Positions 1-10,125 of a DNA stretch of 64,000 nucleotides are shown piece after piece. The notes below the pieces were generated by a model, which was given only the letters and a program-made list of their open reading frames with translations, was not told the DNA's origin and did not search any database. Origin of the DNA: Stenogyne calaminthoides (taxonomy: Eukaryota; Streptophyta; Magnoliopsida; Lamiales; Lamiaceae); contig JBBCBC010000021.1 of NCBI GenBank assembly GCA_037126765.1, positions 27,421,434-27,485,433 on the forward strand. Reading direction: 5' to 3'. The position numbers and the translations under genes were made by a program. Every line of letters starts with the position of its first letter. Positions within the stretch are counted from its first letter, which is position 1.

Positions 1-1265
1 CAAGATTTGGATCTTCTTGAATTTATGAGATATTCTTGTATTTCAAGAAAAACATATCTTCCATAATATCTTTTCAAGAAAATCAAGAAAATCTTTCTTG
101 CCCTTTATATTTCAAAATTTTCGAAATTATCTTCATGAATAACCAAGTGGGAGATTTCTTGAATTTAATGAGATAATCTTGTATTCCAAGAATACATATC
201 TTCATTCCATAGCAAAATTCAAAGAAAAACTTTCTCCCCTTTTATCCATAAATTTTGAAAATATTGAGGAAAAATAAGCAACAATATTTATTTTATTTTA
301 AACACCTTTTTCAGTTATTGGACTATATGTTGGGCTACTCAAGGGGCCTTTAGGAGAATTAAGATTGGATCTTCCAATGGATCTTGAATTATCAATATTG
401 AGCCACAATATTATTCAAGCCCATAAATATTAATTAATCCCACTACATAATTAATATTGCACTATCCATCTTAACCCATATTACAGTCAATATGGCTCCC
501 GGTTATTATTTCTCGTGTTTAAGATTATCTAGCCCATTAATTAATTCAAGCCACTGAAATAGCTTTCCGTTAATTAATATCTTTTGTCCTTGGTCAAGGA
601 ACGGTTCAACATTATTATCCATAACGAAAACTAATTCCACTTGCAAGATTTGGTATGATAAATCTTATGAACCTCCCAAGGGGGCAAATCGAACAAGCGT
701 ACTTGCACACGATTCTCCGTATTAAATCTTAGCAATCACATGTGACCAATAATATTGCCCAAGATAAAAAGTATTGAATCTCGTTGATTCTCTACCCATG
801 ATAAGTCAAAGCAATAATTACCAACCACACGTGATCCTATTTAAGGAACGAAGATTAAGAAATAACGAACCACTGAGGTCTAATTCTTCCTTGTTGATTC
901 AAGAATTTGTCCTCCCAGAGGTCCTATTCAAAGGCATCGGTCATGCACTAGTGTAATCTTTTGGTCAAGACAAGTCAATCGAGCCTTACACTTCAACCTT
1001 TCACAAAAAATTTTTCATTTCCATCTAGGTCGTGAATGGCGATTTTTTAGTTACAAGGATGTTAATGTAATCTTCGTGATCCGGTATCATCGAATTAACT
1101 ACAATGTAACACGTCTTATTTAATGAGAAGTTATGCGGTAAATATATGTAACATTCAATGATATTTAAAGCATCGATGATAAACAATTTATTTCAATAAA
1201 TAAGTCCGAAATTAAGTTTTGATTATACAAAGTAAAAAGCATACTTTCCAAAGATAATCCCAACA
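1..1265 (-). repeat. T1 3' LTR, partial
   Basis: Bases 1-1265 match 22202-23471, the T1 5' LTR, nearly base for base up to about 880. On the minus strand the LTR begins TGTTGGGA at 1265, directly after a purine-rich GTGGGAGAT. About 570 bp of this LTR should lie left of the window. From about 890 to 1260 the copy differs from its partner almost only at CAG/CTG trinucleotides, a pattern described among the findings. Confidence 0.92.
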
Positions 1266-1267
1266 AT

Positions 1268-1389
1268 CTCCCACTTATACTCAAAGTGCGCTTTTAAGTA
1301 TACTACAACATTTCTCGTGTAGTTCCTAATTCGTGACATCTAATGTCACCTACACGTAACCTAATAATTTCTCCCACTTATACTCAAAG
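1268..1389 (-). promoter_or_regulatory. T1 polypurine tract, duplicated, with hairpin between
   Basis: On the minus strand the motif CTTTGAGTATAAGTGGGAG occurs twice, at 1371-1389 and at 1268-1286. The second copy abuts the 3' LTR and is the expected plus-strand primer. Between them lies a perfect inverted repeat, GTGACAT-CTA-ATGTCAC, at 1333-1349. T2 has the same arrangement at 61963-62077. Confidence 0.75.
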
Positions 1390-2079
1390 CAGTTGGCAAC
1401 GGTCTTGACACCCATTCCTTCCACATGTCTCTCGAATGTATTCAGAGGCAGACCCTTTGTGAATGGATCTGCTAGGTTGTCTTCTGACGCTATCTTTGCC
1501 ACATCTATATCTCTTCTCTTAACGATATCTCGTATGAGATGGTATTTCCTTTCAATGTGTTTGCTGGCTTTGTGGGCTCGTGGTTCCCTTGAATTTGCAA
1601 CTGCTCTGGCATTGTCACAATAAACAGTGATTCTGCTGGGCAAATTCGGAACCACATTCAAGTCCACTAGGAAGTTCTTGAGCCAAACCGCTTCTTTCGC
1701 TGCCTCGCAAGCAGCTACATATTCGGCTTCCATGGTAGAATTTACGACGCATTTCTGGTTGATGCTTCTCCATGTCACGGCTCCTCCCCCCATGCAAAAC
1801 ACACTACCGGAGGTAGATTTTCTGGAGTCTATGTCTGATTGGTAATCTGAGTTCGTGTAGCCGATGGAGATTGGACTATCTGACTGATAAATCAACATTC
1901 TATCCCGAGTTCTTTTCAGATACTTCAGAATGTTTTTAATTGCCGTCCAATGTTCTTTCCCCGGGTTACTTTGATATCTCGCCACCATGCCAACGGTAAA
2001 GCAGATATCCGCTCTCGTACACAGCATTGCATACATAAGGCTTCCAACAGTCGAAGCATAAGGAATGACTCTCATGTCA
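1350..2079 (-). pseudogene. pol: T1 pol, C-terminal part (end of RT plus RNase H)
   Basis: An open frame of about 240 codons encodes the end of the reverse transcriptase and the RNase H domain. Visible landmarks are YASTVGSLMYAMLCTRADIC, then SDYQSDIDSRKSTSGSVF, then STMEAEYVAA, then YCDNARAVA and HIERKYHLIRD; they carry RNase H acidic positions. The segment is the downstream half of a frame whose upstream half lies at 16871-17804 on the far side of S1. The methionine at 2073-2075 is internal to the original polyprotein, so it is not a true start. Confidence 0.9.
2075..2079. repeat. Target-site duplication of S1, left copy
   Basis: TGTCA precedes the first TG of S1 and is repeated exactly at 16871-16875 after the final CA. 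Removing S1 and one copy restores the T1 pol frame. Confidence 0.95.
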
Positions 2080-3060
2080 TGTTGGGAGATGAATTTAATA
2101 AAGAATGATTTTGAATAGATCCCAAAACCCCTGAGTATGACATGCTCAGGATAATCTTGATAGTTGAGTCAGGATTCAGTTTTAGAGTATTCAGGATGTT
2201 ATCTGCAAAATGTATAGTCAGCAGATATAGATCAGGATATGTTCTGAAGACTCAGTAAGTTTCTAAAGAAACTGAAGTTTCAGTATGAAACTAAAGTTTC
2301 AAGTTTCAAAGATGAAACCGAGAAATCAAGATTCAAGGAGAAACCGAGATATCAAGACTCGGAGAAACTAAAGACTCAAAGATGAAGACTCAAAGATATC
2401 ACCAAGATATCTGCGGAAGACTCAAGTCATCAAGACTCGAAGACATCAAGACTCAGAAGACATCAAGACTCGAAGACTCAAGACTCGTAAGACATCAAGA
2501 CTCGTAAGACTCAAGACTCAAGACCCTAAGACGCAGAAGACAAAAGATTGAAGGATACTGAAGGCACAGTAATTACTGAAGACTCAGTAATGTACTGAAT
2601 GCTCAGTATAAACCTGAATGTTCCGAGGCACTGAAAATATCTATTTGAAGGATTCAATACTGAGAAAAACACGATTGCTTAAAAAATAGATATTGCCCAA
2701 GACATTCTCATGCAGACAAAAGGAACTAAGACAAAGTGTTGTTAAAGTTATATCACTCAGAGATGTAACCAAAAAGAGCCATTGAGTTTGTCTACCTTTA
2801 ACTGGAGACAAAAGTCAAAAAAAAAGAAGAAGACAAAGATCAGCATTATTATCGACAATCGACGGATCATTTGAAACATGTGAGTAGTACTATGTTTCGA
2901 TCGCAAAAAGTGATGATGACTACATAAAAAAAGGTTTGCCTAAAACGTGCTAGGGAGTCTCAAACCCTAAATATAGCCGTTCATCACACACCATAAGAGG
3001 AAACTCATGGAGCTATCTCTTCCAACGGATAATTTTTCAAGAGTGACCTTGGTGTATTCC

Positions 3061-3068
3061 TATAAATA
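3061..3068 (+). promoter_or_regulatory. S1 LTR TATA box
   Basis: TATAAATA lies in a block conserved in all four S1/S2 LTRs (also 15790, 39662 and 52193) and in S3 (26080-26087, reverse). Transcription should start about 30 bp downstream, which leaves a long R-U5 of about 1.1 kb. Confidence 0.75.
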
Positions 3069-3412
3069 CTTGTGACCCTCTACATTGAAGGTTACAGGAA
3101 ATTTGTAAGCAACTCAAGAGCTCAAACTTATTATTGCAAGTTGAAGCACTCGAAAACCCAGGAGCTCAAACTTATTATTGCAAGTTGAAGCACTCGAAAA
3201 CCCAAGAATTTCCCAAGTGCTTTATTTCGAAGAGTGCTCATTTCACTAAGCCTAGCTTGATAAGATATATCCAAAGCTTAGTCGAGATATCCTAGCCTTT
3301 GCATTGTTCTTAATTGTAAAGGATATCTCATCCTAGTTGGAAACCAACCAAGAAACCCCAAACCCTTTCTAAGGTAGTTTGAGTGTGATTGTTGGTGAGT
3401 TGGAGTTGTAAA

Positions 3413-3580
3413 GAGTTAGTAAACTACAAGGAGGTAGTCAGAAAGCTCTAGAGAAGAAGTGAGTAAACTATCTTGGATAGTCAGAAAGCTTGTGCGTGTT
3501 TTGAGTTAGTAAGCTACAGAGGTAGTCAGAAAGCTCAAAATAGAAAGGTTAGTAAACTACAGAGGTAGTCAGAAAACCTT
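3413..3580 (+). repeat. U5 tandem repeat, about 45-bp unit
   Basis: Four imperfect units carry the core GTTAGTAAACTAC-GAGGTAGTCAGAAAGCT. The same array is at 16098-16267, at 39973-40187 and 52503-52713 in S2 (five units), and in S3 around 25620-25810. Copy number differs between elements. Confidence 0.8.
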
Positions 3581-4120
3581 AGGAAGTGATTAGTGAATTT
3601 CTCTGAAGAGATCAGAAAGAGTGGACGTAGGAGCTTGAGTCTCTGAACCACTATAACTTGCTGTGTTCTTTGCTTTCTGTTTTGCTTTGATTAACTGTTG
3701 CATATCTTAAAACTGAAAGCATATTTTCACTGAAATTTAGTTGGAATCAATCCACTGAAGTTGCATCTGAACCGAATCACAACCTAATCACTATTCCATT
3801 AAAAGGAAGGTTTTCAGCAAAAGCATAAAACGAGTATAAACTTAGGGCCAACCATTCCGCACATCTGAGTAGCTAGAACAGATAGTTACCAAACTGAGCT
3901 TACTCTTCTGAGGGTTCAGTAAGTTAGTTATCTGATCCAAGCAGCTCAGGATCTCTGAAAACTCAGGATCAATTGGGATTATCTGAGGTATCTGAAAGCA
4001 GCTCAGGATCACTGTCTCAGGTAGACTTTGACTCAGAGCGATTTGTGCTTCTCAGGACCAAATCATCAGGACAACCTGACCCAAGCTGACCTCAGTAAAG
4101 AAAAGTTTTAAAATCACTGA

Positions 4121-4149
4121 ACACGTGTATTCCCCCCCATACACGTGTA
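4121..4149. promoter_or_regulatory. G-box inverted repeat near the end of U5
   Basis: ACACGTGTA and TACACGTGT form 9-bp arms around a loop that is mainly a C run. Each arm holds the G-box core CACGTG. The hairpin ends 25 bp before the LTR end. It recurs at 16815-16844, 40724-40750, 53257-53285 and, reversed, 25092-25124. Only the loop length varies (6 to 12 C or G). Confidence 0.8.
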
Positions 4150-4176
4150 AGACTCGTTTGCACCAGGACCAACAAG

Positions 4177-4188
4177 TGGTATCAGAGC
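4177..4188 (+). promoter_or_regulatory. Primer binding site, initiator Met tRNA
   Basis: TGGTATCAGAGC complements the 3' end of plant initiator tRNA-Met and starts two bases after the LTR. Confidence 0.92.
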
Positions 4189-4298
4189 AGTGGTTCAACT
4201 TGACCACCTACTTTGTTGACCAAAGTCTTATTTGCTAAATTACTTGTGGTCTATCTGAACAGATCTTATTTGTTGAATTCTTAAAAGACTCAGATAAA

Positions 4299-6695
4299 AT
4301 GTCGTCTAAGAAACTTCCCATGTTCTCAGTAGAGAACTATGATTTATGGAGACTGAGAATGCAGGCTCACCTGTATTCTAAACATGAACGTATGTGGAGA
4401 GTGGTCTCTGAAGGGCCATTCAAATTTACTGTGGTGAATCCCAGAGGAACAGAAAATCAGAGAAATGATCCCAGGACAGAATTTTCTAAGTCTGATGACC
4501 AACTGACTCCTGAGGAGAGGAAGTTAGTCAATCTAGACTATATTGCCAAAGACACACTATACAGTACAATTGAAGATGGTGTGATGGGAATGATTTCTCA
4601 TTGTAATACTGCTAAAGAAATTTGGGATACACTAGATGTAATGTGCCAAGGCACAGATCATATCAAGGAAAACAAACTTTCAGTTGCCATTGGAAAGTTT
4701 GATAGTTTTGAAATGGAAGATGGTGAATCTATAGACAAATTGGAAGTCAGATTCACTAGCATTATGAATGATCTTAATGCACTTGGAAAGAGATATCCAC
4801 AGAGAGAATTGGCATTGAAAATTCTTAGAGGTCTTTCTAAGAAATGGGATATTCATGCAGTGGTGATTGAAAACACCAAAAACATTGATCCAATGCCGTA
4901 CCAACAAGTCTTCTCTGAGCTGAAAGCTTATGAATTCGTAATTGATAAGAAATCAAAGAAAGCTGACAGCAAAGATGATTCATCATCTAGTAAAAATGTG
5001 GCTTTCAAGGCCAAGGATAAAACCTGTAAAACTAGAGAGTCTGAGAACTCCCTTGCTAAAAATCAGGATGAGCTTGAGGATAAGCTAGCACTGATGGCAA
5101 GGAGGTTTGAAAGACTTAATAGTCGATATGGAAAATATAAAAACTATTACAGGAATCACAGGTACCAGAAGAAAGCTGAGGACAAACCAATTGAGAAGAG
5201 AAAGGACCTGAAAGCTGAAGGATCTTCATCCAAAAAGAAGGACTCCAAGTCCAAAGAAGAAAGTGATCAGGATGATGATGCCAACAGATGCTATAACTGC
5301 CAAAAGAAAGGTCACTTCCAGTATGATTGTCCAGACCTGAGTGCTAAGGAGAGAAGAGAAAGACAAGCTAAAAGAGTCAAGAAGTTCTCTAGCAAGAAAG
5401 ACATGGTTGCAGAAGAAGAACATTTTGAGGAAGGATCTAGTTCTTCAGATGAAATGTTCTCAGACAGTGAAAGTGATGACCTCTGTCTAATGGCTGTTGA
5501 GGAGGTAAACTCTTCTTTCTCTGTTGTTGCTCCTACACTAGCACAAGAGTTATCAAGTTCCACTGTAAACAGTCAGTTTGACCTGATGGATTCTTTTGAG
5601 AGTCTGATGAAGGACTATGTTGTTTTACAAGAACTGCTAAATGAAACTCAAGAGCAGAACAAAGAACTGAAGGCTGAAAATCTTAAGTGGAAAGACTCTA
5701 GCAATACTGAAATCACTTCTCAATTAATGGGAGTTACTGATGAACTGGATGTTCTGAAAGTACAACTCTCAGAGAAAGAGAAGTTGATAGTGACCCTAAC
5801 TGAAAAGCTAGAGAAATCCACTGAAGAGATTCAGCTGATCAGAACTAAGTTCAATGACCTCTCTGAGAAGCATGAAACTCTACAGAAATGTGAGGATAGT
5901 GCGCAGAAGAAGTTAACTCTATTGAATATTGCATCTAAAGTAATAGATGAAATTCAGAGTTATCAGAGACCTGCCACTATAAAATCTGGATTGGGATACA
6001 TTCCAGGGGGAACCTCACAAGGTCATCTGAATGCTGCATCAAGTAGCAAAAAGATAATCTTTGTTAAACCAGTGGCACCTACACTTCGAACTGAAGAAAT
6101 GCCCAAGGTTTTAGACAAGGGAAAAAGACCTATGGTTCCAGTAAAACTGAATGATCAGGTAAGAAAGCCCAAACCTCAGGTGAAGGCTAGAAAACCTGAC
6201 CACTCAGTAGGAAAATTTCAGGCAAGTACTTCGAAGCCTCAGGCTAAGAATACAAACCTGAAAGGATCTGCACTGAACCAGCAGAGGAATCTTCAGAAGA
6301 GGAACACTCAGCAGAGACATTCTCAACTGAAGATACCAAGTCCTCAGAGTACTGAAAGACCCCAATTTCAGTACAGGCAACCTAAGCCCCACTTGCCTAA
6401 GGGTAAAGGTTACCTGAACCCGAGTCAGCAAAGATTCAGACCAGCTGCACAGAAGCCAAAGCAAATGAACAAAAGGCCTGTACCAAAGAAAAACTCTAAG
6501 GCTCATGTTCATGCCAAGGCTAGCACTCATACACGGGATACTGCTAAGGCACCCAGAGTGGTAAATGTGTATGTAGATGTTTATGGAAGACAGATCAGCC
6601 ACTCTAAAGTGATTAGAGTTGTCAGGCAGATTTGGATTCCGAAAGGTACAGCTAACCTTGTAGGACCCTACACAAATTGGGTACCTAAGAATTGA
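4299..6695 (+). CDS. gag: Gag polyprotein, Sirevirus type
   Basis: A 798-residue intact frame. The start at 4299 gives MSSKKLPMFSVENYDLW, which S2 and S3 share (S3 with P for the second residue). The first 220 residues resemble the copia gag core (UBN2/DUF4219-like), with the segment around CQGTDHIKENKL. A CCHC zinc knuckle, CYNCQKKGHFQYDC, lies at residues 331-344 for RNA binding. An acidic serine-rich stretch follows, then a coiled coil at about 425-545, then a basic proline/lysine/glutamine-rich tail. The last 50 residues (VYGRQISHSKVIRVV, IWIPKGT, NWVPKN) are conserved in S2 and, decayed, in S4. It would form the cytoplasmic particle that packages the RNA. The frame ends in TGA; pol continues in the same frame after a second stop. 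Confidence 0.93.
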   Translation: MSSKKLPMFSVENYDLWRLRMQAHLYSKHERMWRVVSEGPFKFTVVNPRGTENQRNDPRTEFSKSDDQLTPEERKLVNLDYIAKDTLYSTIEDGVMGMISHCNTAKEIWDTLDVMCQGTDHIKENKLSVAIGKFDSFEMEDGESIDKLEVRFTSIMNDLNALGKRYPQRELALKILRGLSKKWDIHAVVIENTKNIDPMPYQQVFSELKAYEFVIDKKSKKADSKDDSSSSKNVAFKAKDKTCKTRESENSLAKNQDELEDKLALMARRFERLNSRYGKYKNYYRNHRYQKKAEDKPIEKRKDLKAEGSSSKKKDSKSKEESDQDDDANRCYNCQKKGHFQYDCPDLSAKERRERQAKRVKKFSSKKDMVAEEEHFEEGSSSSDEMFSDSESDDLCLMAVEEVNSSFSVVAPTLAQELSSSTVNSQFDLMDSFESLMKDYVVLQELLNETQEQNKELKAENLKWKDSSNTEITSQLMGVTDELDVLKVQLSEKEKLIVTLTEKLEKSTEEIQLIRTKFNDLSEKHETLQKCEDSAQKKLTLLNIASKVIDEIQSYQRPATIKSGLGYIPGGTSQGHLNAASSSKKIIFVKPVAPTLRTEEMPKVLDKGKRPMVPVKLNDQVRKPKPQVKARKPDHSVGKFQASTSKPQAKNTNLKGSALNQQRNLQKRNTQQRHSQLKIPSPQSTERPQFQYRQPKPHLPKGKGYLNPSQQRFRPAAQKPKQMNKRPVPKKNSKAHVHAKASTHTRDTAKAPRVVNVYVDVYGRQISHSKVIRVVRQIWIPKGTANLVGPYTNWVPKN

Positions 6696-6712
6696 TCTGT
6701 TTTTTAGGAGGA
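6681..6712 (+). promoter_or_regulatory. Gag-pol junction: in-frame stop and acceptor-like sequence
   Basis: The gag stop TGA (6693-6695) is followed in frame by TCT GTT TTT TAG GAG GAA and then by pol. S2 has TGA TCT GTT TTT CAG GAG GAA, so only one stop separates gag from pol there. S4 also keeps the TGA and an AG at the same place. CTAAG, then a T-rich tract, then YAG, resembles a plant branch point and 3' splice acceptor. Whether it is used cannot be seen here. Confidence 0.5.
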
Positions 6713-6752
6713 AAACAAGGGCACTGAGCTGATTGAAGATCACATAGCACTG

Positions 6753-9700
6753 ATGAGTGGAGATGAAATTGCCCCTGTTGTATGGTATCTTGACAGTGGA
6801 TGCTCAAGACATATGACAGGATTCAAGCAGATACTCAGTGACTATGTTGAACAAATAGGCCCTCAGATCACATTTGGAGATAACTCCAAGGGACACACTG
6901 AAGGATATGGAACTTTGGAAATCGATTCAGTTCATATCCATGGTGTTTCATATGTATCTGGATTGAAGCATAATCTGCTTTCAATAAGCCAATTTTGTGA
7001 TAAGGGTTTTAATGTTGAGTTCTCTAAGAACTTATGTTATGTGAAAGATGATATCTCACAGAAAATATTACTAACTGGTACAAGAAAAGGAAATGTGTAT
7101 CTTGCTGATTGGAGTTCAACTCCTAAAGATACATGTTTGGTTACTAAAAGTTCCACAGATACCAGTTGGTTATGGCATAAAAGAATGAATCACCTGAATT
7201 TCAAAACCCTGAATAAACTTGCAAGATTAGCTCTTGTGAGAGGGTTACCAAATGAAGTGTTCAGTAAGGAACATGTTTGTGATGCGTGCCAAAAAGGAAA
7301 ACAAATTAGAGCATCATTTAAAAGCAAAGTAGATGTTTCTACTGAGAGAATACTTCCGTTGTTGCATATGGATCTTTTTGGTCCAGTAACACCAGTGAGC
7401 ACTAATGGCAGGAAATATACACTCGTGGTAGTTGATGACTACTCAAGATATACTTGGGTCATATTCTTACTCAGTAAGAAAGAGACTCAGATAAAGCTGC
7501 CTGAATTACTGAAAAGGCTCAGTATTGAAAAGAACCTGAGTGTGGTCAAAATCAGATCTGACAAAGGAACTGAATTTATAAACCATATTATATCTTATTA
7601 TTGTGCAGCAAATGGAATTACTCATGAAACATCAGCTGCAAGGACCCCTCAACAAAATGGTGTTGCTGAAAGAAGGAACATGACTTTAAAAGAAGTTGCA
7701 AGGACCATGATAGCTGAAGCTGATATCCCTAAAAGATTTTGGGCTGAAGCTGTCAACACTGCATGCTATTCACAAAACAGATCCATGATGACCAAGAGTC
7801 AAGGCAAAACGCCATACGAGCTTTGGAATGAAAGGAAGCCTCTTGTTTCTTTCTTTCGTGTGTTTGGTTGCAAGTGTTTCATACACAATAATGGTAAAGA
7901 TCAGTTGAAAATTTTTGATAGCAAAGCTGATGAAGGAATATTCTTAGGATATTTCAAGTCAAGAAGCTTTCAGAGTTTACAAACCTGTAGGACTCTTATT
8001 GTGGAGGAAACACCTCATGTTGTTTTTTATGAATCTACTTGTGTTCGGAAGAAACAGAACATGATGCGTAAGAAATGACCAAGAGAATCACCAGATTAAG
8101 CCCAAAAAAAGAATGACAAATCATCTATCGAACTCGAAAAGAAGAAGTCGGTCACCTTCTATGAATGGAGTGACTCAGACTCAGACAAGGAAGTTCAGGA
8201 TGGAACTCAGGATGGTGAGACTCAGGAAAGCCAACACACCAAAGGTGACCAATCTGAACAGACACCAGTTCAGACTCAGGTATGGGATGCCAATGAAGGT
8301 GTGGTCACGGTGAGGCAAATTTCGAATCTATCAACCAAAGGGGAACAAATGTCACCGACAATGTTCTCAATAGAATTTCCCGAGGAAGATGATTCCCTTT
8401 CTTTCTTCGTTGTTCCTCGAGTTTATTGAACTAACTGAACCTAACATTTCAAATGTTGAGGATACTATTGAAGGGGGAACATCTAGAAGAAGTTGGTTAG
8501 ATAGTCATCCTACAAGTCAGATTGTGGGTGATCTAACTGATGGTGTTAAGACAAGAAGGTTCCATGGTGAAAGTGCATTATTCTGCTGCTTCCTATCAGA
8601 GAAAGAGCCTACTGAGATTGAAGAAGCTCTACAAGATTCTCATTGGATTCTTTGCTATGCAAAGAAGAGTGAATCAATTCTCAAGGAATGAAGTATGGGA
8701 GCTAGTGGATAGGCCTGAAAGGCACAATGTTATTGGAACCAAGTGGGTATTTAAGAATAAAAGAGATGAGAACAACAACATTGTAAGAAACAAGGCAAGG
8801 CTAGTTGCACAAGGTTATTCCCAAGAAGAAGGCTTGGATTATGATGAAACCTTTGCACCTGTTGCAAGGCTAGAAGCCATCAGATTGTTTCTTGCATATG
8901 CTGCCCACATGAAGTTCACAGTCTATCAAATCGATGTGAAGAATGCATTTCTGAACGGTGTGCTTAAGGAAGAGGTTTATGTGGAGCAACCTCCTGGTTT
9001 CAAACAGAATGACCAAGTTTTCAGGCTCAGAAAAGCCTTGTATGGTCTTAAGCAAGCACCAAGAGCATGGTATGATACTCTTTCTCAGTTTCTTACTGAC
9101 CACGGTTTTGTCAAAGGAACTGTTGATAGAACTTGTTCAGGATAGAAGATGGGGAAGATATCTTACTAGTTCAGATATATGTTGATGACATCATTTTTGG
9201 ATCTCCAAATCATCAGTTGTGTGAAAAGTTTTCTACACTGATGAAAGGCAAATTTGAGATGTCAATGATGGGGGAGATAAATTTCTTTCTAGGTCTTCAA
9301 GTGAAACAATCAAAGGAAGGAATCTTCATCAACCAAGCAAAGTACACCAGAGATCTGATTGCAAAATATGGTGTACAGAATTGCAATGCAGTTAGAATTC
9401 CCATGACTACTAACTACAAGATGGATCCTGATCCAGAAGGCAAATCAGTAAGTCACACTGATTATAGAGGGATCATTGGATCATTGCTCTATCTCACAGC
9501 AAGTAGGCCTGATATAACATTTGTTGTTGGGATATGTGCAAGATACCAAGCTAATCCTAAGGCTAGTCACATGGAGGCTGCCAAAAAGATACTGAAGTAT
9601 CTTAAAGGCACAGTGAATAGAGGATTGTGGTATCCAGCTGATGATAACCTTGAATTAACTGGTTATTTAGATGCTGATTATGGAGGTTGTAGAATTGACA

Positions 9701-10125
9701 GGAAGTCCACTACAGGAACTTGTCAAATTCTTGGAAGTAAGCTGATATCCTGGTTTTCAAAGAAACAGACCTCAGTAGCAACCAGTACTACTGAAGCTGA
9801 ATACATGGCTGCAGGAAGCTGCTGTGCTCAGATTCTTTGGCTCAGACAACAATTAAGGGATTATAAGGTTGTAGCCAATGAAGTACCAATATTTTGTGAC
9901 AATAATAGTGCTATTGCTAGCTCACAAATTCCGGTATTGCACACCAGATGCAAACATGTGGATATCAGACATCACTTCATCAGAGATCATGTCGAGAAAA
10001 AGGACATCAGGATGGAGAAAATTCATACTGATAAGCAGAGAGCTGATATCTTGACTAAACCTTTGGCTGAATCAAGATTTCAGGAACTATCAGTTGAATT
10101 AGGGATGTTGGATCCAGGTGTATAG
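6753..10125 (+). pseudogene. pol: S1 pol: protease, integrase, RT, RNase H (frameshifted)
   Basis: Domains follow copia order. Protease: WYLDSGCSRHMTG near 6784. Pre-integrase: WHKRMNHLNFKTL near 7170. Integrase core: MDLFGP, RSDKGTEF and TPQQNGVAERRN supply the D, D and E. Reverse transcriptase: KWVFKNKRDE, DVKNAFLNG and YVDD at 9178-9189. RNase H: DADYGG, TTEAEYMAAG and CDNNSAIA. The frame breaks at about 8040-8080, 8640-8690 and 9135. Comparison with S2 shows these breaks are short indels at or beside CTG or CAG sites, so some may be sequence error. The frame before 6753 is open back to the TAG at 6705-6707, so the methionine given is only the first available. Confidence 0.9.

Larger units (their letters stand above)
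2080..4174 (+). repeat. S1 5' LTR
   Basis: The 2095-bp LTR starts at TGTTGGGAG and ends CCAACA two bases before the primer site. It contains a short array of GACATCAAGACTC-like units (about 2400-2530), a TATA box (3061-3068), a 44-bp tandem duplication absent from the 3' LTR (3117-3204), a U5 tandem repeat (3413-3580) and a G-box hairpin (4121-4149). The partner is at 14755-16870. Most differences between the two lie at CAG/CTG sites. Confidence 0.93.

Noticed and set aside
774..956. 60-codon plus-strand frame
   Set aside because: It runs antisense inside the T1 LTR and is broken in the partner LTR.
4177..4188. Possible tRNA gene
   Set aside because: Only 12 bp complementary to a tRNA 3' end are present; it is a primer binding site, as at 21620, 25052, 40779 and 56634.
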